From Areca catechu (lineage: Eukaryota; Streptophyta; Magnoliopsida; Arecales; Arecaceae), in assembly GCA_021397845.1 (NCBI GenBank), contig JAHSVC010000030.1:248001-312000 (forward strand): DNA of 64,000 nucleotides, given 5' to 3'. Under the pieces are notes generated by a model that saw only the letters and a program-made list of their open reading frames with translations, had not been told where the DNA came from and did no database searches. Shown here in pieces: positions 1 to 11,229 of this stretch (position 1 is its first letter; each line of letters starts with the position of its first letter). The translations under genes were made by a program, and so were the position numbers.

Positions 1-1
1 T

Positions 2-1279
2 GTGGAGATTCTTCTGACCGAGGAGCTCTTGAGCAGAGTTTTGGAGATTCCACATCGAGGTATTAGCATTTTCTCTGTGGAGGACCGGGAGGCCACATTC
101 CGTTGTATCTTAGAGTGCGAGGATGTTTGCGGTGTGACAGTAGTCACTACGAATCAGCTATCGGTGGAGATGCGGCTCCTTCATCATATCATGGCCCGGA
201 TTCTACTGCTGAAGATGGGGTGTTTTGATTTTATCATAGAGAGGGAGCTTATGCTCATGGTTTGCTTGACACAGAGGATGCAGGTGGACATTCCTTCTAT
301 GATGTTGATACAGATGAGAGATGCAGCCAGCCAGCATCGTCATTGTCTGCCCTATGGTATGGGACTGACCCGACTCTTCAGAGCTTGTGGAGTATCCTTG
401 GAGGGGGAAATCCCCAAGGAGATCTTACACACGGATGTTTATGATGAGAGGTCACTCCATCGTATGGGCTACAGAGTGGTTGGAGGCAGATGGGTCAGGA
501 GGGAGTCTGGCCAGGAGCCAGATGAGGAGGATGAGTTACGTGAGGTAGAGGCAAGGCCATCAGGGTCGGTCAGTCCTCCTGTTCAGGCAGCACATGCTTC
601 AGAGACCGAGCCTACGACACCTTCTGCGACACCTTCTGCAGCTCCTCCAGCATCTACTGGTTTACACTTTGAGGAGTATTCGCATGAGCAGTTTGCAGAG
701 GTTAGAGGTGAGCTCATCAGTCTGGGAGTTAGGATGACTCAGCTACGGATTGAGATTGAGAGCCTTAGAGCTCACACTGCTGCTGAGCATGCTGAGATTC
801 GTTAGACTGTGGAGGCAGGATTTGCGCGCATTGAGGGTTTGCTTATATCCCTGCTTCCTCCTGCTGCTCCCGCTGGTGATGATGATGATAATGGCGATGA
901 CCACCAGGATGACTATGATGATACTATGGAGGGTGGTGATCGCACTGATGGGATGGAGGATAGAGCTACAGATGTTCTTGATGATGGTAGTGACAGTGAT
1001 GATGGTGCTGATGGTTATGAGGTCGTCAGTCGAGAGCTGCAGTCCCATGATGTTCCTCCAGCTGATGCTACTGGCACTCCAGCTGCCACAGATCCAGTCT
1101 TTGTTACCCCCACTAAGACTCTACCCCCTCCCTCTTCTAGAGCCTCTAGAGTTGCACCTCATTTTGGGCCATCCACTAGGACTAGGAATCGTGGTGTCCT
1201 GAAGACTCCTAGTAGTCTAGCCCGTAGGACTAGGGTTATCGGTCCTATTTCATTTGAGATTCCATCTGATGAGGATTAG
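2..1279 (+). pseudogene. Third ORF of Sirevirus-like element (plant transposon protein-like), 5' partial, one internal stop
   Basis: The frame is open at the left edge (it begins with GTG, no real start in the window) and runs to 1279 with one in-frame TAG at 803-805. The first ~170 residues align by eye with the ORF at 49334-50942: both contain NQLS[VL]EMRLLH, a following ERDL/ERELM stretch, CLPYGM, LHTD and a RMG(F/Y) segment near a W[IV]R. From memory this resembles the plant-specific 'putative plant transposon protein' family (Transposase_32); biochemical function is unknown. The C-terminal half has a probable coiled coil (about residues 225-285), a very acidic D-rich stretch, and a Ser/Thr/Pro-rich tail ending PSDED. 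It sits between pol and the 3' LTR, where envelope-like ORFs occur in Sireviruses, but I see no signal peptide or membrane segment, so an envelope role is not supported. Confidence 0.65.
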
Positions 1280-1413
1280 CCTCACAGATGTCTATACTGT
1301 TGTATGATCTTTATGTTTTATGTTACTTCTGATATATGAATCTTGATATATTTTGTATGTTTCAATTTTGCTGATGAGTCAGCAAATTTTGTACTGAAAA
1401 CTCCACTTATCAG

Positions 1414-1421
<8 letters not shown>

Positions 1422-1463
<42 letters not shown>
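1422..1463. repeat. (TA)n microsatellite
   Basis: About 21 uninterrupted AT/TA dinucleotides between the third ORF and the polypurine tracts of the element. A shorter TA run occupies the equivalent place (51061-51080) in the other Sirevirus-like element. Confidence 0.95.
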
Positions 1464-1466
<3 letters not shown>

Positions 1467-1612
1467 TTTGATATTCAAAAATTGTGATTCACTATGATTG
1501 CTTGATTAGTTACATTTACTCTCTTTAGCTCTAATACTCTCTTTGGATCTTTTTGGCTCTGATACCTGTCAAGTCTGATACTCTACCACTTTTTGTCTTT
1601 ATGCTCGTTTTG

Positions 1613-1936
1613 AGGGGGAGGTTATTTCCCTTTTCTAATGATTGACAAAAAGGGGGAGTAATAGTATAGATTGCATGGGAGTATGGCATAAATTGTTTGT
1701 GAAAATTTTTCAATTTGTTTGTGTAAATTTTCCAATTTGATCTGCTTTGATACCCTGGTATAACATATTATTTGTTCTGATTAGAATTATCTAATTGAGG
1801 GGGAGATTGATTTTTCCTAACTATGAAAATTATGGCTCATATGAACTTACAATCATATTCATGAATTATCATAGTTGAAATTTAAAAATTAATGCTGTTT
1901 TACTTAAGATTTTGTCATCATCAAAAAGGGGGAGAT
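1613..1936 (+). other. Multiple polypurine tracts before the 3' LTR
   Basis: Four G5-containing purine runs are spread over 320 bp: around 1613-1621 (gagggggagg), 1647-1658 (aaaaagggggag), 1798-1806 (gagggggaga) and 1923-1935 (aaaaagggggaga). The last directly abuts the LTR and is the likely primer for plus-strand DNA. Repeated tracts upstream of the 3' LTR are a described Sirevirus trait. Confidence 0.7.
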
Positions 1937-3468
1937 TGTTGGCACCACCCAGTGATTTTGATGAATAACAAAATATTGAGTGCATATTGTATACTAATGT
2001 GTACTTCAAGCTATGAGTTTTCATGAAGAAAGCACCTCAAAATCTTAAAAGCTTATGTATCATGGCACGCCGTGGCACGGAGCATTTTTCGCAAATCTAG
2101 ACATATTCTTCATGAAAAAAGGGCTTTTACATGTTCAATTATTATTTGTTTATGATCTATTTAAGTTTCGAAATTAATATTTATATTTTTGGGCTAATTT
2201 GCACTTGAATTTGAATTTTTCAATGTCAAGTGTCGACACCTGGGAAGTCAAGTATCGACACTTCAGCATTTGGCACGCAGAAAAAACCCTTGGCACGCCA
2301 AGTGTCGATACCTACATATCAAGTATCGACACCTGCATTTCAAGTGTCGATACCTACATATCAAGTGTCGACACCTGCATTTCAAGTATCGACACCTACA
2401 TATCAAGTATCGACACCTGCATTTCAAGTGTCGACACTTAGGTTTCCAAGTGTCGACTCAAGGCCTGAGATTTTTGAAAATACAGAACTTTGCCAATGAA
2501 AGATTTTTTGTGTCAAGTGTCGACACCTAGAAATCAAGTGTCGACACCTGACAGCCAAGTATCGACACCTGATAAGCCAAGTGTCGACACTTGAAGCTTG
2601 ACAGCCCTAACAGATCTATTTTTCTGACTTGCAGAATTCACTTTTTAAGCTCCATAACGGCTAGATTCAAGGCTCCAACGGTCACAAACCATTTTTTTGG
2701 AAGTTTCTTGTTGTATTTAACCTCCACCAACTTCATTCCAAAGGCATTGAAGTGTATTGAAGTCCATTGAAAGCCAAAAAGCCAATATTCTCTCAAGAAC
2801 TTCACATCAAGAGCCATTTATAGTTTGATTCCCTGAAAAAGCCTACAAGCTCATCCTTACATCATTCCAAAAAGAGGAGTTTGAAGGATATTCCAAGGAG
2901 GAGACAAGATAAAGCATCAACTTGAGCTTCAAAGCTTCCATTCTACTCTTGAAGAGAGTTTGTCTTATTTTTGAAATTGAATATCTGTTTTTGTCTTGTG
3001 ATTTGACCTTGCTTTCAAGGGTGTTTTGAAAGAAGGTTGTTGTGGTTTGTTGGTAAGCCAAAGGGACAAAACCAACTAGGGTTAACTTGTGAGCCCGAAG
3101 ACAAAACAAGTGTAAAAGGTTGTTGGTGAGCCTAGATGACAAAACCAACATAGGTTTTGACTTGTGAGCCTTTGGAAAAACAAGTCGGCTGTAATCTTGA
3201 TTGGATTATAGTAGAATTTTCAAGAGTGGCTTGGGGAGTAGATGTAGGTGCTAGGTTTGCACCGAACCACTATAACATTGTGTTTGTATGTAATTGCCTT
3301 CTTTCCTTCTTGCTCTTTGTTTATTGCACTTCATTTACTGCTTTTTCGCTACATTTAATCTTGAGCATTGAATTTATTACTCACAAACACTACTAGACCT
3401 TCACATTACTGTTTTAAATTTTAAAAGACCCAATTCATCCCCCTCTTGGGCTCCATCTCTGTGCAACA
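1937..3468 (+). repeat. 3' LTR of Sirevirus-like copia element
   Basis: It begins TGTTGGCACC straight after a polypurine tract and ends CAACA, giving TG...CA ends and a length of 1532 bp. The first ~60 bases resemble the LTR start of the element at 42498 (both contain gattttgatga followed by caaaatattg). A 21-bp minisatellite fills 2229-2600. The 3' end (ccaattcatccccctcttgg) is like the 3' ends of the LTRs at 44068 and 53239. Confidence 0.8.
2229..2600. repeat. LTR minisatellite: 21-bp units with GTGTCGACAC palindrome
   Basis: About 14 copies of caagtRtcgacacc occur. From 2299 to 2446 they form seven units with an exact 21-bp period in which the last seven bases mostly alternate between tacatat and tgcattt, so the true unit is a 42-bp dimer. 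The core GTGTCGACAC is a perfect 10-bp palindrome. Because 21 is a multiple of three, all three forward frames stay open here; these reading frames are repeat artefacts. Confidence 0.9.
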
Positions 3469-6005
3469 GTATACTATTCGTTGCAAATGTCAAATGAGTA
3501 TTAATTACAACTCCTAGAAAACGCATCCATTCAAGAATTTTTTAGGAAACCATCTCTTTAAAAACATTACTTGGTACAATTTGGTATCAAACTCTTTTGA
3601 CAGATATTTTATAACATATTTATTTTTTGGAAAAATTAACTTTTCTTTAATTATGTGGAGAGGTGACCGTTCCACAATTGAAGAAAAAAATGCATACCAG
3701 AGAATTTAACCTTAAGTGACTAATCTTCTTTTTTTGGTGTCAATAATAATTTCATTTTATTATAATGCTCATATAATTTTATGATATACAAATACAATAT
3801 TTGCTTTTCAACTTTTAATATAAATGAAGAAGGAATTTTTGAAAAAAATTGATTTCTATGTAAGTTTCCAAAATAAAATTATATATTATATATATTGGTT
3901 AAAAAAATATTTCTTTCAAAATATTTATTTTGTTACATTTACATCTAAATTGGGTTTGTCACATAATGCGGGTCCTTTGCTTGTTTTATATAAAAATATT
4001 TAATGCTTAATGCTCTCAGTCTTGAAGACTAACTTTTTCTGTCCACTCCATTATTTTACTTCTCTTTATCTCATCTTATTCCTTTGTCCTTAATTTTACA
4101 TTTCATACATTAATCCTGCAATTTTATTTTTCTTAATAAAAGTTTCTATTATTTAAATTAAGATTAGCTATATGTATTGTATTATACAATATGTAAAATG
4201 TCGTATGCATGTTTAAATATATGTTATAGTATTATTTTTAATTCTACCAATTTTTGCCAAAATTTTCTAGAATACCTAATTTTTTAATCTTATTGGATAA
4301 TTCTTAAACACCAAACTTGTGACTATATTTTGATTCCCATCTCATTATACACCGTCTTATTAGTTAAGCTTAAAGATATGATTATTTAGTATAATATGAT
4401 AGAAAAGCATATTGAATTTGTGCATATAAATTAAAACTATACCATGTTTTATGCATGGTGTCAACATAATAATGTTATGACATATCTATCTTGTTTAAAT
4501 TTAAAAATTGATGATGTGTGTTTTTCTTATTCAATTTCATTCTTTTTTCTCTTCAAATTAAATGCAAAGTAATGCATGGTTACTTTTAGGATGTTGGAGG
4601 AAACCGAAAATTTAATAAATAGATGAATATAGTAAGTAGTTCGATAGAACATATTCCTCTCTCTTTTTTTCTTTTTTTTTTGATTAATTAGTTATGATAA
4701 GTTATCAATCACCTCAATTAGTATTATTGAGATTTGTTTTGATGAATAAATATATTAAATTTCATCAATTGCAAGATTAAGTACTAAGACATTAATTAAT
4801 TATTAAGTTAATTTTCTAAATATTATAAAGATTACTATACCAGTTTCACCTTCACCGGTACTACTTAATTTATATCATGAGACAATTAAAATATTAAAAT
4901 TATTTTTTAAATCAAATAATATATTTTTTAGTAAATAAAATATAATGTTAAAAACTGTATTTCAACTTTATTATAGAAAATTGATCATTTTTACTACATT
5001 AATTGTATCTAAAAATATTACCATAAATATTTATTGTTTCCCTATAACATATTTTGTACCACCAATCTTAAGAGATGTTAATTGATTTTAAATATGCCTT
5101 GTATATAAATTTTTCTTATAAAAAATAATTACATAATTTAAAATTTTTGCTTATACAAGTTATTGGATATAATAAAATATTTTTTTACACTTGAATATTA
5201 TCAACCTAATCCTAAGCTATCCTCTTCTTGAACCAATAATACACTAAAATATAATTAAAATAAATAAATGACTTCATATTTGAATCCAATCTTGATCATT
5301 GATTTTTCAAACCTAACCTATAGAATAACACTAAACTGATTTGATCCAGTTTATCTAGGATAGACCAAGCCCATAAACATATTTTTTATTATTAAATATT
5401 AAATATTAAAATTAATCAATAAATATAATCTATAATTTTAAATATATTTTTTAATTATAAATTTTTTAAACCAAATATACACTCATATATGTATATTATA
5501 ATTTCATACAATCCAAACTATCAAATTTATTTATGATGATCTTTTGATATTTTTCAAACCATATATAATATATTAAAATATTTATACAAGTTTCAATCCT
5601 AAAATTAATCTTAAAAAATCAAAAAAAAACTTTTTTCATGAATTAGTGTTATCCAATTAATACAATCAACTCTATTCTTTTAATCTTCTAATATTTTTCA
5701 CTCATATATAATTAATTCAAATATTTTATATATTTCAACATAAATTCTTAAAATGCATCTAAAAAATTAAAAATATATTAAAATATAATATGTGGATCTA
5801 AAAATATAATAAACCAATCTAGTATCTAATGTTATAATGAATTTATGGATGGTAGATGGTAGTTGGATGTATTTTTTTAAGTACTGAATATATCTTGAAT
5901 TCTAATGGGACTCATTTAATAATATCTTACAGAGTTTGTGACATTTGGAAATTAAAATTAAAAGCCATTCCTATTTAGAATGGATTTGAGTTTTACCATT
6001 CGGAT
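3469..6005. other. AT-rich spacer, no gene seen
   Basis: Strongly AT-rich sequence with poly-A/poly-T runs and no reading frame or recognisable domain. It separates the Sirevirus LTR from the hAT-like element. No structured repeat was recognised. Confidence 0.7.
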
Positions 6006-7137
6006 TAGACCTGTCAAAATGGGCTAGCCTGGCCCGACCCGGCCCTAACCCATATGGATTGAATTATATGAACCGGGCTGGGTTAGGCCCACTTGCAAGA
6101 ATGGGCTGAAAAAATCTGGCTCGGCCTGGCCCTATGTAGGCTGTGGGCTAGGGCCGGGCCAGCCCACGGATATGCATGGAATTGGGATTGGCAATTTGAA
6201 ATATTCTGAAGAAATTTTCTAAACTCCCAGACTCCACCATGGGTTGGTTCTCAGTTCTCACTGCCAAGTCCATATGACCATATCGTCGGCAATTGGTAGA
6301 TTGGAGAGGGAGATGGCACGGTCGCACGGAGAGGTCTCCCAGTCCCGGAGGCCGGAACAGTGGCCGGTGGCCGGTGGGAGCCGGGAAGCAAGGAAAACCC
6401 GGAGATCGAACTTTTCCCTCTCTAATCTACACTATTTTCGATGACGGATCGACACGACATCGGGAAAAGCTAGTGAGCCCTTATGGCAGGCCGACATGGC
6501 GACGACGGCACCCCGCGAGCCCCCTCGAACCCATGCCTTAAATGATCCATTGAGAGAAAAATCAAAAAAAAAAATTGGAAGAATGACGAGTCCTCGCCAT
6601 CGAACGGCCGAAGTCCCGGGTTCCGGCCGACATCACGGTCTCGTGGAAGAAGAACGGTGGCCGTGGGATGGGGTTCTCCGTTCTCACGTCTCCGGTTCTC
6701 CCAAACAGCCAAACTTGAGATTCTCCGTTCTCCGGCGGCTCTCCGTGAGTCACTCACGGACTCACCAGTTCTCTCCGGCGGCGAGCGGTGGCTTTGATTG
6801 TTTGAGATGGCCGACGGGACCTAACTCTAACCGAGGGTTCGAGGTGTCGAGCCGTCGTCGTCGAGTAAAGCAGTCCACAGAGGTACAGAGGCAAACCATA
6901 AATCCGTAATCATCCAATAAACCTAAATCATAGGTCTGTAAGAGAGGTAAGGCCTTTTTTTTTTATAATCATGGCCCACGGGCTGACCCGGCCCTAGCCC
7001 ACTTCGGCCCATGGGCTACAAGGGCCGGGCTAAAAAGCCCGGTTACATAAATGGGCCATTTTTTTCTAGCCCGACCAGGCCCATTTATACGGTTAAATGG
7101 GCTGGTCCATGGGCCCTGGCCCATTTTGACAAGTCTA
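6006..7137. mobile_element. Non-autonomous hAT-like transposon
   Basis: The ends are TAGACCTGTCAAAATGGGC and its near-exact inverse GCCCATTTTGACAAGTCTA. They are flanked by 8-bp direct repeats attcggat (5998-6005) and attcagat (7138-7145), the target-site length typical of hAT elements. The subterminal 170 bp on each side are inverted copies rich in GGGCC/GGCCC, for example gtgggctagggccggg at ~6143 and its complement at ~6975. The 6240-6910 core is GC-rich and contrasts with the AT-rich surroundings, but no transposase or recognisable protein is encoded. It may carry acquired DNA. Confidence 0.85.
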
Positions 7138-7999
7138 ATTCAGATACTCGCTATCCAAATCTAATTATATATATATTTTATAATTTTTTATAAAAATATA
7201 TATATACATAATATATTAATATAATTTAATATAATGTTTATAAAATATTGGTATTTTATTATAAAACTTTTTATAGATGATAAAATATTTTTTTATAGGT
7301 GAAGTTGTAGGATTTGTATTATGGACAAATATTTCTTTATTTTTGAATTAATTGATAATATATATTTTTCTTAATTACTATTATTAAAGCTATTCGGTTC
7401 AATCCATCACACCGTAACGCGGTGATATAGCCTTAGAATCAGGCCGGATATCCAATCAACAATGCTTAAAATTCATTGCAACTTACTTGACACGGTGGTT
7501 CGACCATGACTCGATAAAACCCGGATGAGATCCGAGTTCAAAAAATAAAAAATTAATTTACTATTTACCCATTCTCTTCAGCGCTTCCCTTCTTCTTCTC
7601 GATCACCAAGGCAGCAGCGCTAGCGGCAACTGCCTCCTTGACCTCCCTCCTCGTTGTTTTGGTTTGTTTTGGTTTGTGTTTAAATTTTTTTCTACGGTTT
7701 TATCTTTTAATTTTTTTTAGTCTTATGTTCGTTGTCTTTTTTTTTTGTTTTTTTTTTTTGATATTCTAAGATTTTCTGTATTTCTTTATTTATTCTGTTT
7801 TCAGGAGCCAGGAATCTTATGGTGGAACAAGGAGTTTTAGAAGAAGGGTCGCCGACGTTGGATCTGAAAGAAAATATGAAAAGTAAGTTGTGATATGTAC
7901 CATGGCGCTTATGAGCGTGCACCTGTTTGATGCGGAGCTCTTGTATATGGACCCATCTTGTCTGGACATTATTGAAAACTGGCGGCTGTATTATGTTTA
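7138..7999. other. Spacer without recognised gene
   Basis: AT-rich up to ~7390, then a moderately GC-rich patch (7395-7660) without a credible frame, then T-rich sequence. An 8-bp target duplication of the preceding hAT element occupies 7138-7145. Nothing else is supported. Confidence 0.6.
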
Positions 8000-8901
8000 A
8001 ATTTTTTTTTTCAATATAATATTTTTTAATTAAATATTTATTAAAATAAAATTATTTAAAATATATTTATAAAAATAAAGTTGTTTGGTTTACATGTTTA
8101 CCATGTTAGAAATTACATATAAAATTTGTGATTTCGTAATAAAATTAAAAATTAAAAAAATTAAGTGAAGCGACGTATTGTATCTATGACTTTATCTCAA
8201 GTGACAGCAACTTCATTTTATTTTTGTACTTTTTTTTACCAAACAAAAAATTTAAAAATATTAAAATATTAAAAATATAAATTGTTTTAAAAAATTTATA
8301 AATAAAGTCATAGTTTGTTACTTTAATATTATTATAAAATATTAATATTAAAAAATAAAATTCATTATAATATATAATATATAATAAATAATATATTAAA
8401 TATATTAAATTATAAAATATATTATAAAATATAATAAATATTTTATAATATAATATAAAATTTATGATTTAATATATTTATTATAATATATTATATATAA
8501 TAAGTTTTATTTTATAACATTAATAAGGTAATAATCTATGATTTTATTTATATACTTTTTACTTTTTTAAATATTTTTTAAATATTTTTTTAATTTTTTG
8601 TTTGGAAAAGGAAGACGTAGAAATAAGGAAAAGCTATAATTGAAATCATGATCCAACTACATTTAAGATGAAGTAACGGTACAACTTACAATTTTATTTA
8701 TTTTTTTAAAATTTTTATTTTATTATATTATTTTAAATATTTTTTAATTTTTATTTTAAAATTTGAAGATACATGTTATACCTATGACTTCTAATATGGT
8801 ATCCACGTAAGCCGAATAATTATATCTTTATAAATATATTCAAAATAATATTTTTTTAATAAATATTTATTAAAAAATATTATTTTGAAAAAAAAAAAAC
8901 T
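8000..8901. repeat. Large imperfect palindrome (fold-back element or MITE)
   Basis: The ends pair: the 8000-8080 segment (tttcaatataatatttttta, then aatatttatta) is matched by the complement of 8822-8901. Further inwards, 8085-8130 (gtttacatgtttaccatgtt) pairs with the complement of ~8777-8812 (cttacgtggataccatatta), and 8240-8390 (ccaaacaaaaaattt ... taaagtcatagtttgttact) pairs with the complement of 8440-8600. The centre lies near 8430. The whole ~900 bp can fold into one long, imperfect hairpin. No coding potential; the target-site duplication was not resolved. Confidence 0.7.
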
Positions 8902-9297
8902 TCTGTTTCAAATGTGATGGCTGAGGAGGAATGCATGGAGCCACCATCCTACGAACCTCCACCGTCACGGAGTAGGTTGGGTGGTTCGTACGACGTCTGT
9001 ATTTTTTTTATTTTTTATTTTTTTTAAGAAAATAAAAGAGATATGTGCGGAGAAAGGAGCAAAAGAGCTAGGTTTTCATCTGGTGGCTTGGGTTCCGTGC
9101 AACCTGGTTTTCACCGGTGGGCTTGGGTTTCATCCTGCATCAATTCTCATGCAATTGTAAGGGACTTTGTATGAACTGGTGCTAGACAGAATTGCTGGGA
9201 GAGAGGTGACCGCAGTAAAAGAATAACAATGTCTAAAGAAGAGAAAATCTAGCGGCAGCAATCCACGGTCACCGAAGAGGATAGACGAAGGTTGAAC
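8902..9297. other. Leader region before LINE ORF1
   Basis: After the palindrome the base composition rises in GC from ~8930. No open frame is convincing. It probably is the 5' untranslated part of the LINE whose ORF1 starts at 9298; the exact 5' end was not found. Confidence 0.4.
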
Positions 9298-10299
9298 ATG
9301 GACGAGGGTTGTCCAAGACACTCTGTACGGATCATCTTGACATCTCATCGGATAATGGAGGGAGAAATCGATAAGCTTCAGAGTTATTTTTTTAAGATCT
9401 TAGAGCTACTGGAGGAGATGATGGAGTCATTGCGGAGGAACTGGAAGAAGGTGGCTATCTCCGTTCAGAGTTTAGGATGGAGAGTGTCGACGGATTGGGT
9501 AGCAAAGGAGGTCCAGCAGCGGCTGAAGCTAGAGTTTGAGTCGGAGGTCTTCTCCATTGCCAACGAGCACCTCGTCCTTCGGCTCAAAACGGAGGTGGAT
9601 TGTGGGGCGGCACTCCAGGATGGGCTATGGTTCATGGCAGGCCAGTTACTGGCGATGCAAACTTGGGAACCAGACTTCATACCTTGCCGATGGCCAATTG
9701 AGCGAACGATGGTATGGATGCACCTCTCGGGCCTTCCCATGGAGTTCTAGTTGCCTACGACCATAATGGCCATTGCGACGGAGGCGGGGAGGTCGATGGT
9801 TGTCGACAACTTCACTGAGTTGCTCTGGAAAACAGGGTATGCCAAGATCCGTGTAGAGATTGATGTAGGGATGCCGTTGAAGCCCGGTATGGTGATTAGG
9901 GGGAATAGAGGAGTATTATGGCAACAATTCATCTACGAGAATCTCCTCCTAGTCTGCTACAGATGTGGAAGGCTTGGCCATATTGACGACGACTACTGGT
10001 TTTCAGAAGGAGAGCTTTCATCCGACAACAGTAATTGTTCGTTACATCTGGAGAATGTTGTTGTGGTTGAGGGTGAGAGGGGATCGGAGCCTGTTTCTCC
10101 TATGATGGTGGAGGGGAAAGGAACTGGTGGTGGTGGCCAACCGTGGCTTGGCCCGTGGTTGGTTACTTCACGTATCTGGCAACCGCAGGCACCTAGATCT
10201 AAGGCAAAAGAAAGGAATGAATTTGAGAAAGAGAAGGAGGTAGGCCCTAATTCCCATGTTCTCAACTCCTCTTTTCCTATTTTGGAATCACCGACGTAG
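9298..10299 (+). pseudogene. LINE ORF1-like protein, DUF4283 plus CCHC_4 zinc knuckle, with internal stop
   Basis: The frame opens at ATG 9298 and continues to 10299 with one TAG at 9748-9750. The region around residues 80-150 contains GLWFMAGQLL, then WPIERTMVWMHLSGLPMEF, the hallmark of the DUF4283 domain of plant L1-type ORF1 proteins. After the stop the same frame carries an LLWKTGYAKI segment and CYRCGRLGHIDDDYW, a CX2CX4H knuckle that lacks the final cysteine (W/Y in its place). This protein would bind element RNA. The same frame continues for ~90 codons beyond 10299. No ORF2 (endonuclease/RT) follows; the decayed minus-strand gypsy element begins instead, so the LINE is truncated. Confidence 0.75.
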
Positions 10300-10589
10300 C
10301 AGCCAACTTCACCAGATTCCCCGCCTGACTCGGAAGGGTGGCAGAAGCCTTCCAAAGTAGCTTGTCAGAGGTCATCGGGAGACCGATTGGGAGAAGCTAG
10401 GGAGGAAGCATCTGCACAAGGGGAAAACTGGTATTTAGTGCCCTCGACCCGTTGGGTGACGCGATGGAACTGGGCTGGCCTGACAAGCCAAATCCACAGG
10501 ATGCTGCGATGTCTGATCCAAGGTAATTATGGAATTATTTTGACTTGTAGGCATGCTTAGCTTCAGTTTAAAAACCAATCTTTACAAGA

Positions 10590-10985
10590 GTCATCATAGG
10601 TTAAATACTAAGAGTTTAATCAGGCTCCGAGGGTCATCTAAAATTAATCCCTCACTTCCTAAACATCAAGATTTTTAGCTTTAAATAGTTTGATTAGACT
10701 AGGCTCTTGAGGGTCATTGAAAGTTAATCCCTCGCTCCTCAAGCGTTTAGAATTTTGGCCCTCAAGGATGATTTTAAGGATCCTTTCGATAGGTTAGCCC
10801 TTCAGGGGTTATCTTGAGTTACTCCCCTACTTCTTAGTAGTCCAAGGTTTTGGATCGACTCAATTTATTTGAAAAGATGAAGGGCTTTTGAGGGTCATCT
10901 AAGGTTATTCCCCCACATCTTGGAGAACAATGGAATTCAGATATTCGAGGGTCATCATAAGTTAATCCCTGGCTATAGAAAACTC
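10590..10985. repeat. Degenerate tandem repeat (gagggtcatctaaggttaatccct-like units)
   Basis: About five diverged copies of a unit with core agggtcatct..a.gttaatccc occur at roughly 10630, 10706, 10802, 10888 and 10947, spaced 60-95 bp. They lie where the 3' untranslated region or LTR of the minus-strand gypsy element would be. The other gypsy element here likewise has tandem repeats in its LTR. Confidence 0.6.
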
Positions 10986-11229
10986 TAGCCTTTATTCGAA
11001 TAAATGCAAATTGTTGGATAGACCTGAAATTCTTTTTTTTTTAAAAAAAAAGGTACTGGAGTCATATCGAGTTTTTTCAATAGATAGATACGGGATAAAC
11101 TATCTCGTCCACTTGATATAGACCTTTCCAATTGGAGGATAGCTTCCCTTGTTCGATTGGCTTGGATATTTCGGCCTTTCATAATACCAATTCACTAGCT
11201 CTAATTCTTTTACTCTAACTCGAATGTTG

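Larger units (their letters stand above)
1..3468 (+). mobile_element. 3' part of a Sirevirus-like Ty1/copia retrotransposon
   Basis: The window opens inside an element whose last coding part is an extra ORF, followed by an untranslated stretch with several polypurine tracts and a 3' LTR that starts TGTTGGCACC at 1937 and ends GTGCAACA at 3468. The order third ORF, multiple polypurine tracts, long LTR is the one seen in the complete element at 42498-53239 here and is known for Sireviruses. Gag, pol and the 5' LTR lie before the window, so the target-site duplication cannot be checked; the 3' flank starts gtata. Confidence 0.8.

Noticed and set aside
2..805. Reading the third ORF as a retroviral envelope
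   Set aside because: Position fits, but there is no signal peptide, membrane helix or cysteine pattern in either copy.
2199..2530. Three overlapping open frames with repeated SSVDTYI/QVSTPAF/KYRHLHI peptides
   Set aside because: All three frames are open because the underlying 21-bp minisatellite has a length divisible by three; no start context or domain.
6244..6909. Arg-rich frames in the hAT-like element core
   Set aside because: No domain, overlapping frames on both strands, explained by high GC.
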